Positions 8,943-17,441 are shown, counted from the stretch's first letter. The stretch: 34,687 bases of DNA from DASSKO01 sp035690425 (GCA_035690425.1 DASSKO010000181.1:1-34687); one strand, 5' to 3'. Translations and numbers: made by a program. Notes: generated from the sequence alone by a model not told the origin.

Positions 8943-9357
8943 AGGAAGACGATGGCGCAGACATGCGGTGCGGCGAGCGCGTTGTCCACAGCCTGCGGGT
9001 CCGCCGGCCGCCTGCAGCTGACTCACTTCCTGCAGCTGTCGTACGTTCCTGCAGCTGTGGCACCCAGCAGATGGTGCAAATCGGACAAAACGGGGCGCTG
9101 CCGGTGCAGGAAGGTCGCGCTGGTGCAGGAAGGACCGGCCCGGACCGACGTGCCTCAGTCCATCGGTATCGGCGTCGGTGTGTCGGCACAGGTGACCCCG
9201 GCGCTGGGCCGGGTGACAGGGACCCCGTGGGCGGTCACGGCTGTCTGCAGGTAGGTTCGGTCGGCAACGGGGCAACGGGCAACGCGGATCCGCCGACCCC
9301 GTGCCTGGGCCAGGCGAGACCCGTCGGTCCCGAACGAGCAGGAGGAGCCACCCGGCC
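8943..9357. other. 415-bp intergenic region between the AbiEi-like gene and etfB
   Basis: Holds the right 105-bp element (9027-9131) and, just left of it, an extra CCTGCAGCTG (9011-9020) that recurs at 9029 and 9048. From 9132 to 9357 I see no gene; TAGGTT at 9252-9257 could be a -10 for the etf operon, and short CAACGGG iterations occur at 9268-9287. Confidence 0.6.
9027..9131. repeat. Right copy of the 105-bp dyad-symmetric element flanking the AbiEi-like gene
   Basis: TTCCTGC at 9027 and 9046, GCAAATCGGACAAAA at 9076-9090, and GCAGGAA at 9106 and 9125 lie at offsets 0, 19, 49, 79 and 98, identical to the left copy. All four arms are intact here. It is in direct orientation relative to the left copy, as defined by the asymmetric core, and lies 85 bp upstream of the start codon of the AbiEi-like gene. 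Confidence 0.8.
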
Positions 9358-10158
9358 ATGAACATTGTCGTCTGTGTCAAGCACGTGCCGGACGCGAGCT
9401 CCGACCGGCGGTTCGACGGCTCCGACAACACCGTCGACCGGGTGGGCGTCGACGGCCTGCTCTCCGAGCTCGACGAGTACGCCGTGGAGGCGGCGCTGCA
9501 GATCGCCGAGGCGTCCGAGGACGCCGGCAGCCAGGTGACGGTGCTCACGATGGGCCCCGAGAACGCGTCGAACGCCGTGCGCAAGGCACTGCAGATGGGC
9601 GCACACCAGGGCGTCCATGTCGCCGACGAGCAGATTCACGGGTCCGACGCGCTGGCGAGCTCGCTGGTGCTGGCCACGGCGATCGAGAAGATCGGCGAGA
9701 GCGGACAGGTCGACGTGGTGCTGTGCGGGATGGCCTCGACCGACGGGTCGATGGGCGTCGTGCCGGCGATGCTCGCCGAGCGGCTCGGTCTGCCGCAGGT
9801 CACAGTGGTCTCGCAGGTGCAGGTAGACGGGCACACCGTCACCGCCCGGCGGGACGGTGACGCGGCCACCGAGACGGTCGAAGCCACCGCGCCGCTCGTG
9901 CTCAGCGTGACCGACCAGAGCAACGAGCCGCGCTACCCGTCGTTCAAGGGGATCATGGCGGCCAAGAAGAAGCCGGTGGAGTCGTGGTCGCTCGCCGACC
10001 TCGGGCTGAGTCCGGACGACGTGGGGTTGTCGGCCGCCTGGAGCCGGGTGGAGTCGTTCGCAGAGCGGCCACCCCGCTCGGCGGGCACGATCGTGGCCGA
10101 CGAGGGCGACGGGGCGGCCAAGCTCGTCGAGTTCCTGGCGAGCCAGAAGTTCATCTGA
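9358..10158 (+). CDS. etfB: Electron transfer flavoprotein beta subunit (FixA)
   Basis: The beta subunit of the FAD/AMP-containing heterodimer that carries electrons from acyl-CoA dehydrogenases to the quinone pool. The 266-residue product starts MNIVVCVKHVPDASSDRRFDG and contains the conserved LDEYAVEAALQIAE and LPQVTVVSQV blocks of the AANH-like fold. ATG 9358 has AGGAGGAGC about 9 nt upstream. etfA follows after 15 bp, forming a two-gene operon. An enoyl-CoA hydratase gene lies about 1.6 kb upstream, consistent with beta-oxidation, although the AbiEi-like cassette separates them. Confidence 0.96.
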   Translation: MNIVVCVKHVPDASSDRRFDGSDNTVDRVGVDGLLSELDEYAVEAALQIAEASEDAGSQVTVLTMGPENASNAVRKALQMGAHQGVHVADEQIHGSDALASSLVLATAIEKIGESGQVDVVLCGMASTDGSMGVVPAMLAERLGLPQVTVVSQVQVDGHTVTARRDGDAATETVEATAPLVLSVTDQSNEPRYPSFKGIMAAKKKPVESWSLADLGLSPDDVGLSAAWSRVESFAERPPRSAGTIVADEGDGAAKLVEFLASQKFI

Positions 10159-10173
10159 GGAGGCTGCGAGCCA

Positions 10174-11139
10174 ATGACCGAGATCCTGGTGCTCGTCGAC
10201 CACGTCGACGGTGCGGTGAAGAAGACGACGTCTGAGCTGCTGACGCTGGCCCGTCGCCTCGGTGAGCCGTCGGCGGTGTTCTTCGGCTCGGGTGCGGCAG
10301 ACGCGGCACCGGCGCTGGGCAGGTTCGGCGCCGCGAAGGTCTACGCGATAGACGACGAGTCGGTCGGCGCCTTCCTGGTCGCGCCGAAGGCCGAGGCACT
10401 GGCCCAGCTCGTGGAGTCGACGTCTCCCGCGGCCGTGCTCGTCCCGTCGTACGCGGAGGGCAAGGAGATCGCCGGACGGCTCGCGGTCAAGACGGGCTCG
10501 GGCCTGATCGTGGACGCCGTCGACGTCGAGGCCGGCGCCTCCGAGGACGCCGCGCCGGTGACCACACAGTCGGTCTTCGCCGGCAGCTACACCGTGCGGG
10601 CCACGGTCACCAAGGGCACGTCGATCATCACGGTCAAGCCCAACTCGGTGACGCCGGAGGAGGCCGAGGGCGCAGCGACGGTGGAGCCGGTCTCGGTGAC
10701 GATCTCCGACACCGCCAAAACGGCGAAGATCCTGAGCTCCAACCCGCGGGAGCAGACCGGGCGCCCGGAGCTGACCGAAGCCGCGATCGTGGTCTCGGGT
10801 GGCCGTGGTACCGGTGGCAACTTCGAGTCGGTGGAGGCGTTCGCCGACTCCCTGGGTGCGGCGGTGGGTGCCTCGCGCGCGGCGGTCGACGCTGGGTGGT
10901 ACCCGCACTCCTACCAGATCGGGCAGACCGGCAAGACCGTCTCGCCGCAGCTCTACATCGCCGCCGGCATCTCCGGTGCGATCCAGCACCGCGCGGGCAT
11001 GCAGACCGCGAAGACGATCGTGGCGATCAACAAGGACGACGAGGCGCCGATCTTCGAGCTGGTCGACTTCGGCGTCGTCGGCGACCTGCAGCAGGTGCTG
11101 CCGGCCGCCACCGACGCGGTCACCAAGCACAAGAGCTGA
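10174..11139 (+). CDS. etfA: Electron transfer flavoprotein alpha subunit (FixB)
   Basis: Partner of EtfB; its C-terminal domain holds the FAD. In the 321-residue product the FAD-binding region is intact: GRGTGGNFESVEAFADSLGA (about 209-228), ASRAAVDAGWYPHSYQIGQTG, the block LYIAAGISGAIQHRAGM, and AINKDDEAPIFELVDFGVVGD. The N-terminal half is the expected AANH-like domain. Start ATG 10174 follows TGAGGAGG at about 10 nt, within the 15-bp gap after etfB. Family length is normal. Confidence 0.96.
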   Translation: MTEILVLVDHVDGAVKKTTSELLTLARRLGEPSAVFFGSGAADAAPALGRFGAAKVYAIDDESVGAFLVAPKAEALAQLVESTSPAAVLVPSYAEGKEIAGRLAVKTGSGLIVDAVDVEAGASEDAAPVTTQSVFAGSYTVRATVTKGTSIITVKPNSVTPEEAEGAATVEPVSVTISDTAKTAKILSSNPREQTGRPELTEAAIVVSGGRGTGGNFESVEAFADSLGAAVGASRAAVDAGWYPHSYQIGQTGKTVSPQLYIAAGISGAIQHRAGMQTAKTIVAINKDDEAPIFELVDFGVVGDLQQVLPAATDAVTKHKS

Positions 11140-11194
11140 GGCGACGGGCAGCCCAGGTGTGACCGCCTGGGCAGCCGACTACCCTGGTCAGGTT

Positions 11195-12433
11195 ATGTCC
11201 GCATCCATCACTGAGCCCGTCGCTGAGCCCATCACCGGCCGGGTGGCCTACCTCGACCACGCGGCGACCACGCCGATGCTCGCCGAGTCCCTGGCGGCCA
11301 CCACCGAGCTGATGCACCAGCTCGGCAACGCCTCCTCGCTGCACACGTCCGGCCGGGAGGCCAGGCGCGTGGTGGAGGAGGCCCGCGAGACGCTGGCCGC
11401 GACACTGGGTGCCCGCCCCAGCGACGTGGTCTTCACCTCCGGTGGCACGGAGGCCAACAACCTTGCCCTGAAGGGCTTGTACTGGGCGCGCCGCGCCGCG
11501 GACCCACGCCGGCGCCGGATCCTCACCACCGCGGTCGAGCACCACGCCGTGCTGGACCCGTTGGCGTGGTTGGCGGCACACGAGGGCGCCGAGGTCGAGC
11601 ATCTGCCGGTCGACCGGCACGGACGCCTGGACATCGACGCGCTGCGCGCCGCGGTCGAGCGCGACCCGGAGTCCGTCGCGGCCGTCACGGTGATGTGGGC
11701 CAACAACGAGGTCGGCACCGTGCAACCGGTACCGGCCGTCGTCGAGATCGCGGCCACACACGGGATTCCCGTGCACAGCGATGCGGTGCAGGCGCTGGGT
11801 CAGCTGCCGGTCGACTTCGCCGCCAGCGGTGTCGACGCGCTCACCGTCTCGGCCCACAAGGTCGGCGGGCCCGTGGGTGTCGGGGCGCTGGTCATCCGCC
11901 GCGAGGTCGACCTGGTGCCGGTGCTGCACGGCGGCGGTCAGGAGCGGGACGTACGTTCGGGCACGCTCAACGTGCCGGCGATCGGAGGCTTCGCCGTTGC
12001 GGCCGAGATGGCCGGCAAGCACCAGCCGCAGGCCGCTGAGGAGCTGGCCGCGCTGCGGGACGATCTGGTGCGGCGCGTCACCGAGGTCGTGCCGGACGTG
12101 CAGCTCAACGGCGACCCGGGGTCCGGCCTCGGGCACCGGCTGCCGGGCAACGCCCACCTCACCTTCCCGGGATGTGAAGGGGACCTGCTGCTGATGCTGC
12201 TGGACGCCCAGGGCGTGGCCTGTTCCACCGGGTCAGCGTGCTCCGCGGGGGTGCCGCAGGCGAGTCATGTGCTGCTGGCCATGGGGTGCGACCAGGCCAG
12301 CGCCCGTGGCTCGCTGCGGTTCTCGCTGGGACGCGCGTCGAGCCGGTCCGACGTCGACCGGCTGGTGCAGGCGATCGGCCCCGCCGTACAGCGCGCCGGC
12401 GCGGCCGGACGTGTCGCGGCAAGGAGGGACTGA
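11195..12433 (+). CDS. Cysteine desulfurase (NifS/IscS family)
   Basis: PLP enzyme that converts L-cysteine to alanine plus a protein-bound persulfide. The 412-residue product shows AYLDHAATTP near the N terminus, FTSGGTEANNLALKG, the PLP lysine Lys222 (SAHKVGGP) and the persulfide cysteine Cys349 (STGSACSAG). It lies 3 bp before mnmA, so its sulfur is probably passed to MnmA for tRNA thiolation as well as to Fe-S clusters; no iscU is nearby. ATG 11195 has only a weak upstream purine stretch, and TACCCT at 11180-11185 sits 9 nt before it, so a near-leaderless transcript is possible. iscS is the usual name in this context, but the symbol is left blank because NifS and IscS are not separable here. 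Confidence 0.94.
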   Translation: MSASITEPVAEPITGRVAYLDHAATTPMLAESLAATTELMHQLGNASSLHTSGREARRVVEEARETLAATLGARPSDVVFTSGGTEANNLALKGLYWARRAADPRRRRILTTAVEHHAVLDPLAWLAAHEGAEVEHLPVDRHGRLDIDALRAAVERDPESVAAVTVMWANNEVGTVQPVPAVVEIAATHGIPVHSDAVQALGQLPVDFAASGVDALTVSAHKVGGPVGVGALVIRREVDLVPVLHGGGQERDVRSGTLNVPAIGGFAVAAEMAGKHQPQAAEELAALRDDLVRRVTEVVPDVQLNGDPGSGLGHRLPGNAHLTFPGCEGDLLLMLLDAQGVACSTGSACSAGVPQASHVLLAMGCDQASARGSLRFSLGRASSRSDVDRLVQAIGPAVQRAGAAGRVAARRD

Positions 12434-12436
12434 CTC

Positions 12437-13528
12437 ATGCGGGTGATCGCCGCGATGAGCGGCGGGGTCGACTCGGCCGTCGCCGCGGCCCGTGCGCTCG
12501 AGGCCGGCCACGACGTGACCGGCGTACACCTGGCCCTGTCGAAGAACGCGGCCTCCTATCGCAGCGGGGCGCGCGGGTGCTGCACGCTGGAGGACTCCCG
12601 CGATGCCCGACGAGCGGCCGACGTGATCGGGATTCCTTTCTACGTCTGGGATATGGCCGAACGCTTCCACACCGATGTTGTCGAGGACTTCGTCGACGAG
12701 TACGCCGCCGGGCGGACGCCAAACCCGTGCATGCGGTGCAACGAGCGGATCAAGTTCGAGGCGGTGCTGGACCAGGCAGTCGCGCTCGGCTTCGACGCGG
12801 TGGTGACCGGGCACTATGCCCGGCTGGAGACCGGGACCGACGGGTTGGTGCAACTGCACCGTGGCGTAGACGATGCCAAGGACCAGTCCTATGTGCTCGG
12901 TGTGCTGACGCAGGAGCAGCTGCGGCACTCGCTGTTCCCGCTGGGCGACACTCCGAAGCCGCAGGTGCGGGCAGAGGCCGACCGGCGCCGACTGTTCGTA
13001 GCCGACAAGCCCGACAGCCACGACATCTGCTTCATCGCCGACGGTGACACTGCGGGCTTCCTGCGGCGCCGGCTAGGCGAGGCGGAGGGCGAGTTTGTGG
13101 ACGAGGCCGGCGACGTAGTCGGGCGTCACGAGGGCGCATTCGGCTTCACGGTCGGCCAACGCAAGGGTCTCAAGATCGGCCGTCCCGCGGCTGACGGTCG
13201 ACCGCGCTATGTCCTCGACATCGAGCCGGTGACCCAGCAGGTGACCGTCGGCCCGCGCGACGCGCTCGATGTCGACCACCTGCAGGCCTCGAAGCCGCGG
13301 TGGTGTGGCACGGTCCCCGGCGGCCGGCTGGAGTGCGGCGTCCAACTGCGTGCGCACGCAGAGGAGGTCCCGGCGGAGGTGGTCGTGGAGGGCGACCAGG
13401 TCATGGTGTCGCTGCGCGAGCCCGCCCAGGGGATCGCCCCGGGCCAGGCGGTCGTGGTCTACGACGGCACCCGCGTGGTGGGCAGCGCCACGATCGACCG
13501 CACCGGCCGCACCGCATCGACTCGGTAG
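12437..13528 (+). CDS. mnmA: tRNA-specific 2-thiouridylase MnmA
   Basis: Activates the C2 position of wobble uridine 34 in tRNA(Lys/Glu/Gln) with ATP and inserts sulfur. The 363-residue protein has the PP-loop SGGVDSAVAA at residues 9-18 and the two catalytic cysteines, Cys98 in NPCMRCN and Cys198 in DICFIADGD, close to C102/C199 of E. coli MnmA (from memory). DAKDQSYVLGVL and the PHDICF-like DSHDICF block are also present. Start ATG 12437 has AAGGAGGGAC inside the end of the cysteine desulfurase gene, indicating translational coupling with the sulfur donor. Confidence 0.97.
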   Translation: MRVIAAMSGGVDSAVAAARALEAGHDVTGVHLALSKNAASYRSGARGCCTLEDSRDARRAADVIGIPFYVWDMAERFHTDVVEDFVDEYAAGRTPNPCMRCNERIKFEAVLDQAVALGFDAVVTGHYARLETGTDGLVQLHRGVDDAKDQSYVLGVLTQEQLRHSLFPLGDTPKPQVRAEADRRRLFVADKPDSHDICFIADGDTAGFLRRRLGEAEGEFVDEAGDVVGRHEGAFGFTVGQRKGLKIGRPAADGRPRYVLDIEPVTQQVTVGPRDALDVDHLQASKPRWCGTVPGGRLECGVQLRAHAEEVPAEVVVEGDQVMVSLREPAQGIAPGQAVVVYDGTRVVGSATIDRTGRTASTR

Positions 13529-13556
13529 TTGCACAATTTTGTGATACATTCTTCCC
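13529..13556 (+). promoter_or_regulatory. Promoter/operator of the vapBC-like operon
   Basis: TACATT at 13545-13550 is positioned as a -10 with the ATG 7 nt downstream and no ribosome binding site, which suggests leaderless transcription. An inverted repeat CACAA-TT-TTGTG at 13532-13543 overlaps the promoter just upstream and is a candidate site for autoregulation by the antitoxin. The stretch is markedly A+T-rich for this genome. Confidence 0.55.
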
Positions 13557-13853
13557 ATGGTGGGTCCCAGCGAACACTCGGTCGGTCTGCGAGAGCTCCG
13601 GCACCAGACAGGCGAGGTGCTGGCGCGGGTGCGAGGCGGCGAGACGGTCGACGTGACCGAGCGCGGCCGGCTGGTGGCTCGCATCGTGCCGGTAGCGGAG
13701 CAGGCGCCACCGACAGCACTACGGCGACTCGAGGAATCCGGCCGGCTGCGACGAGCGACGCGTCCTGGTTACCGGCCAACGAATCGGCGCCGCACCGACG
13801 GTGATCTGCTGACCGACGCGCTCGCGGCACTTCGCGACGAAGAGTCCTGGTGA
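13557..13853 (+). CDS. Type II antitoxin, Phd/YefM-like VapB
   Basis: A 98-residue protein with the Phd/YefM N-terminal DNA-binding/dimerisation pattern (SVGLRELRHQTGEVLARVRGGETVDVTERGRLVARIVP, split across residues 8-45) and a disordered, Arg-rich C-terminal tail (about 60-98) of the kind that wraps a toxin. Its stop overlaps the toxin start by 4 bases, as is usual for antitoxin-toxin pairs. The pair sits between mnmA and the MetE-like gene, which are near neighbours in related actinobacteria, so it looks inserted. It probably represses its own promoter together with the toxin. Confidence 0.9.
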   Translation: MVGPSEHSVGLRELRHQTGEVLARVRGGETVDVTERGRLVARIVPVAEQAPPTALRRLEESGRLRRATRPGYRPTNRRRTDGDLLTDALAALRDEESW

Positions 13854-14254
13854 GCCTGTACTACCTGGACACATCGGCGGCTCTGAAGTTGCTCGCGGAG
13901 GAGTGGGAGTCCTTGGCCTTCGCCCAGTTCTACGACGACAACGCCGAAGCGGTATGGGTGAGCTCTGCGCTGCTGCGCATCGAAGTGACCCGGACCGTCA
14001 GCCGTGTGCTGCCGGCTGCGCTTCCGGAGGCTCGTGATCTCTTGCTGGCGTTCGACTTCGTCAGCATCGATGACGAGATCGTGGAGGCGGCGACGTACGA
14101 GCCGGACCGAGCCCTGCGCTCTCTCGACGCCATCCATCTGGCGACCGCCCGTCTCCTCGGCACTGACCTCGACGCGGTGGTGACTTATGACAATCGGCTC
14201 GCGTCCGCGGCGAGCGCTGCGGGAATGAGCGTCATCGCCCCGCGCAGCGTCTAG
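13850..14254 (+). CDS. PIN-domain ribonuclease toxin VapC
   Basis: A 134-residue PIN-domain protein, expected to cleave tRNA or rRNA when released from its antitoxin. The four acidic Mg2+-binding positions are all present: Asp7 (YLDTSA), Glu45 (RIEVTR), Asp93 (LDAIHLATA) and Asp114 (TYDNRL). It therefore looks active. GTG 13850 overlaps the antitoxin stop (GTGA). The RNA target cannot be told from sequence. Its TAG stop is part of a TAGGGT hexamer that probably serves as the -10 of the next gene. Confidence 0.93.
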   Translation: MSLYYLDTSAALKLLAEEWESLAFAQFYDDNAEAVWVSSALLRIEVTRTVSRVLPAALPEARDLLLAFDFVSIDDEIVEAATYEPDRALRSLDAIHLATARLLGTDLDAVVTYDNRLASAASAAGMSVIAPRSV

Positions 14255-14257
14255 GGT
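14252..14257 (+). promoter_or_regulatory. Candidate -10 hexamer TAGGGT for the MetE-like/ligA unit, overlapping the vapC stop
   Basis: TAGGGT lies 7 nt before GTG 14265, and there is no ribosome binding site, so a leaderless transcript starting at or near the GTG is likely. The first three bases are the vapC stop codon. No clear -35 is visible. Confidence 0.45.
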
Positions 14258-14264
14258 TCCGGTT

Positions 14265-15293
14265 GTGACCGAGCTGCCGAGCCTGCCCACCGGAGTCGCC
14301 ACCGGCATCGGGTCGATGCCGGGCGAAGACCAGAGCCAGTTGGCCGAGGCCACCCGCACCGTGCTCGGTGAACTGCCCGACTTCCCGCACCTGCCCGAGC
14401 TGCCGGGCAGGTCGGCGGCGGCGTCGATGACCGGGCGGGCGTCGGCCTTGCTGGTCGACCTCGCCGTGGACCTGCAGCCCGCCGGCTGGCGGCTGGCGGA
14501 CGCACCCGGGCTCGACCAGCGCCGCGCGGTCTCGCTGCTGAACCAGGACCTGGACACGCTCGAGGAGCTAGCGCAGGGCTACACCGGGCCGATGAAGGTC
14601 CAGGTTGCCGGACCGTGGACCTTGGCCGCGACCCTGGAGCGTCCGCGGGGCGACAAGGTGCTGGCCGACCACGGCGCGCGCCGCGAGGTCGCGCAGTCGA
14701 TGGCCGAGGGGGTGACCAACCACCTGCGTGACCTGCGCCGCCGGCTGCCCGATGTGCAACCCGTGCTGCAGATCGACGAGCCCAGCCTGCCTGCGGTGCT
14801 CGCAGCCCGGGTCCCGACGGCGTCCGGGTTCGGCCGGCACCGCTTCGTCGACGTACCCGAGGCAGTGGAGGTGCTGCGCTGGTGGGTCGACGTGTCCGAC
14901 GCCGCGCGGACCCCTGCGGTGCTGCACTGCTGTGCCCCGCAGGCGCCGCTCGAGGTCGCCGCCAAGGCCGGCTTCCGCGCGGTGGCGGTCGACGCGGCGC
15001 TGCTTGGTGAGACCGAGTACGACAGCTACGCCGAGGCGCTCGACGGCGGCATCGACGTGTGGCTGGGCATCCTCGCCGCCGAGGAGACGGTGCCGGCCGG
15101 TGCGCTCGCCGACCGGGTACGGCGGCTGGCGCCGCGGCTGGGTCTGGAGCCCGAGCGCGTCGCCGAGAGGGTGGTACTGACCCCGACCTGCGGCCTCGCC
15201 GGTGCAAGCCCGGCCGGAGCGCGGCAGGTGCTGCAGCGGGTGCGGGACGCGGCCCGCCAGGTGTCGGTGGGGCAGGCGAGGATGGACCCATGA
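14265..15293 (+). CDS. MetE-like (cobalamin-independent methionine synthase C-terminal-type) protein
   Basis: A 342-residue UROD/MetE-like barrel protein, half the size of full MetE. Putative zinc ligands are visible: His221 and Cys223 in VLHCCAPQAP, and Cys309 in LTPTCGLAG, matching the HxC...C pattern of MetE. The N terminus (PTGVATGIGSMPGED) is typical of this actinobacterial family, which lies next to ligA in mycobacteria (Rv3015c, from memory). It ends in an ATGA overlap with ligA. Methyl acceptor and donor are unknown; it lacks the N-terminal folate-binding half of MetE, so a role as a methionine synthase core is possible but unproven. Confidence 0.85.
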   Translation: MTELPSLPTGVATGIGSMPGEDQSQLAEATRTVLGELPDFPHLPELPGRSAAASMTGRASALLVDLAVDLQPAGWRLADAPGLDQRRAVSLLNQDLDTLEELAQGYTGPMKVQVAGPWTLAATLERPRGDKVLADHGARREVAQSMAEGVTNHLRDLRRRLPDVQPVLQIDEPSLPAVLAARVPTASGFGRHRFVDVPEAVEVLRWWVDVSDAARTPAVLHCCAPQAPLEVAAKAGFRAVAVDAALLGETEYDSYAEALDGGIDVWLGILAAEETVPAGALADRVRRLAPRLGLEPERVAERVVLTPTCGLAGASPAGARQVLQRVRDAARQVSVGQARMDP

Positions 15294-17428
15294 GCGAGAC
15301 CGGCGACGACCAGGTTTCTGCAGCCTCTGCGACGACACTGGCGGATGCTCCTGCGGCCGCGCCGGCCACCGCCCGCGAGCGACACCAGGACCTCGCCGAG
15401 CAGGTCGAGGACCATCGGTGGCGCTACTACGTGCTCGACCGGCCGACCGCCAGTGATTCGGAGTTCGACACGCTGATGCGCGAGCTCGAGCGGCTGGAGG
15501 AGTCCTACCCCGACCTGCGCACCCCGGACTCCCCGACGCAGAAGGTCGGAGGAGCGGTCTCCACGGTGTTCACCGCGGTCGAGCACCGCGAGCGGATGTT
15601 GAGCCTCGACAACGCGTTCAGCGCAGCGGAGATCGCTGCGTGGGCGGTTCGCGTCGAGCGTGAGGCGGCGAAGAGCGCGGAGTACCTCTGCGAGCTCAAG
15701 GTCGACGGGCTGGCGATCAACCTCACCTACGAGGGCGGCCGCCTGGTCCGTGGCGTCACCCGCGGCGACGGTCGGATCGGTGAGGACGTGACGCCTAACG
15801 TCCGCACCCTCGACGGCGTCCCACACCGGCTGGCGGACTCTGCGGAGCACCCCGTGCCGGAGCTCGTCGAGGTGCGTGGCGAGGTCTACTTCCCGGTCGA
15901 GGACTTCGTCAGGCTCAACGCGGCGCTGGTCGAGGCCGGCAAGCCGCCGTTCGCCAACCCCCGCAACACCGCGGCGGGTTCCCTGCGGCAGAAGGACCCC
16001 AAGGTCACCGCGAGCCGCCGGCTGCGGATGGTGTGTCACGGTCTCGGTGCCCGCAGTGGGTTCGAGCCGCGGCGGCAGTCCGAGGCCTATGCCGCGCTGG
16101 CGTCGTGGGGCTTGCCGGTCTCCGACCGTGTCCGGGTGGTGCCCGACCTGGAGGGCGTGCAGCAGTTCATCGACCACTACGCCGACAATCGGCATGGTGT
16201 GGAGCACGAGATCGACGGCGTGGTGGTCAAGGTCGACCAGGTGCCGCTGCAGCGTCGGCTCGGGTCCACGTCGCGGGCGCCCCGCTGGGCGATCGCGTAC
16301 AAGTACCCGCCCGAGGAGGTCAACACCAAGCTCCTCGACATCCAGGTCAACGTCGGCCGCACCGGTCGAGTAACGCCCTTCGGCGTGATGCAGCCGGTCA
16401 AGGTGGCCGGCTCCACGGTCGAGATGGCCACGCTGCACAACGCCCACGAGGTCCGGCGCAAGGCGGTGCTGATCGGTGACACCGTCGTGCTGCGCAAGGC
16501 AGGCGACGTGATCCCCGAGATCGTCGGGCCGGTAGTCGATCTGCGCGACGGCTCCGAGCGAGAGTTCGTGATGCCTACCCACTGCCCCGCCTGTGGCACC
16601 GAGCTGGCGCCGACCAGGGAAGGCGACGCCGACATCCGCTGCCCCAACGCGCGGTCGTGTCCGGCGCAGCTGCGCGAGCGGCTCTTCCACGTCGCGGGGC
16701 GAGGCGCCTTCGACATCGAGGTGCTGGGCTACGAGGCCGCCGTCGCACTCCTCGACGCGGGGGTGGTCCACGACGAGGGTGACGTCTTCAGCCTCGACGA
16801 GGAGACGCTGCTCAGGGTGCCGCTGTTCACCAAGAAGGACGGCGGGCTCTCGGCCAACGGCGCCAGGCTGCTGGCCAACCTCGACGACGCCAGGAGCCAG
16901 CCACTGTGGCGGGTCCTCGTCGGGCTCTCGATCCGCCATGTCGGTCCGACGGCGGCGCAGGCGCTGGCGCGCTCGCTCGGCTCGCTGGACCGGATCGAGG
17001 ACGCCTCGATCGACGACCTGGCCGCCGTCGATGGAGTGGGGCCGACCATCGCCGCATCCGTGCGCGAGTGGTTCGGCGTCGACTGGCACCGCGACGTGGT
17101 CGACAAGTGGCGCCGGGCGGGCGTGCGGATGGCGGACGAGGTCGACGAGTCCACTCCGCGCACCTTGGCGGGGCTGACGATCGTGGTCACCGGATCGTTG
17201 GAAGGCTTCTCCCGTGACGAGGCCAGGGAGGCCATCACGGCCCGCGGCGGCAAGGCCAGCGGCTCGGTGTCGAAGAAGACGGCCTTCGTGGTGGCGGGGG
17301 AGTCGCCGGGGTCGAAGTACGACAAGGCGGTGAGCCTGGGCGTCCCGATCCTCGACGAGGACGGTTTTCGCGTGCTGCTCACCGACGGCCCCGACGCCGC
17401 GCGAGCCGTCGTGACGCTCGGGGACTAG
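15290..17428 (+). CDS. ligA: NAD+-dependent DNA ligase LigA
   Basis: Seals nicks in replication and repair using NAD+. The 712-residue protein carries an Ala-rich extension of about 25 residues, the Ia domain (YYVLDRPTASDSEFD), the adenylation lysine Lys137 in CELKVDGLAINL, TRGDGRIGEDVTPN, the OB fold (VQVNVGRTGRVTPFGV-like segment near 350), a four-cysteine zinc finger (CPACGTEL ... CPNARSCP, about 430-455), helix-hairpin-helix repeats and a C-terminal BRCT domain (about 624-700). ATG 15290 overlaps the upstream stop by 4 bases. Length is slightly above the usual 670-690 owing to the N-terminal extension; a later start is not apparent. Confidence 0.97.
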   Translation: MSETGDDQVSAASATTLADAPAAAPATARERHQDLAEQVEDHRWRYYVLDRPTASDSEFDTLMRELERLEESYPDLRTPDSPTQKVGGAVSTVFTAVEHRERMLSLDNAFSAAEIAAWAVRVEREAAKSAEYLCELKVDGLAINLTYEGGRLVRGVTRGDGRIGEDVTPNVRTLDGVPHRLADSAEHPVPELVEVRGEVYFPVEDFVRLNAALVEAGKPPFANPRNTAAGSLRQKDPKVTASRRLRMVCHGLGARSGFEPRRQSEAYAALASWGLPVSDRVRVVPDLEGVQQFIDHYADNRHGVEHEIDGVVVKVDQVPLQRRLGSTSRAPRWAIAYKYPPEEVNTKLLDIQVNVGRTGRVTPFGVMQPVKVAGSTVEMATLHNAHEVRRKAVLIGDTVVLRKAGDVIPEIVGPVVDLRDGSEREFVMPTHCPACGTELAPTREGDADIRCPNARSCPAQLRERLFHVAGRGAFDIEVLGYEAAVALLDAGVVHDEGDVFSLDEETLLRVPLFTKKDGGLSANGARLLANLDDARSQPLWRVLVGLSIRHVGPTAAQALARSLGSLDRIEDASIDDLAAVDGVGPTIAASVREWFGVDWHRDVVDKWRRAGVRMADEVDESTPRTLAGLTIVVTGSLEGFSRDEAREAITARGGKASGSVSKKTAFVVAGESPGSKYDKAVSLGVPILDEDGFRVLLTDGPDAARAVVTLGD

Positions 17429-17441
17429 CACGCCGAGTCCC

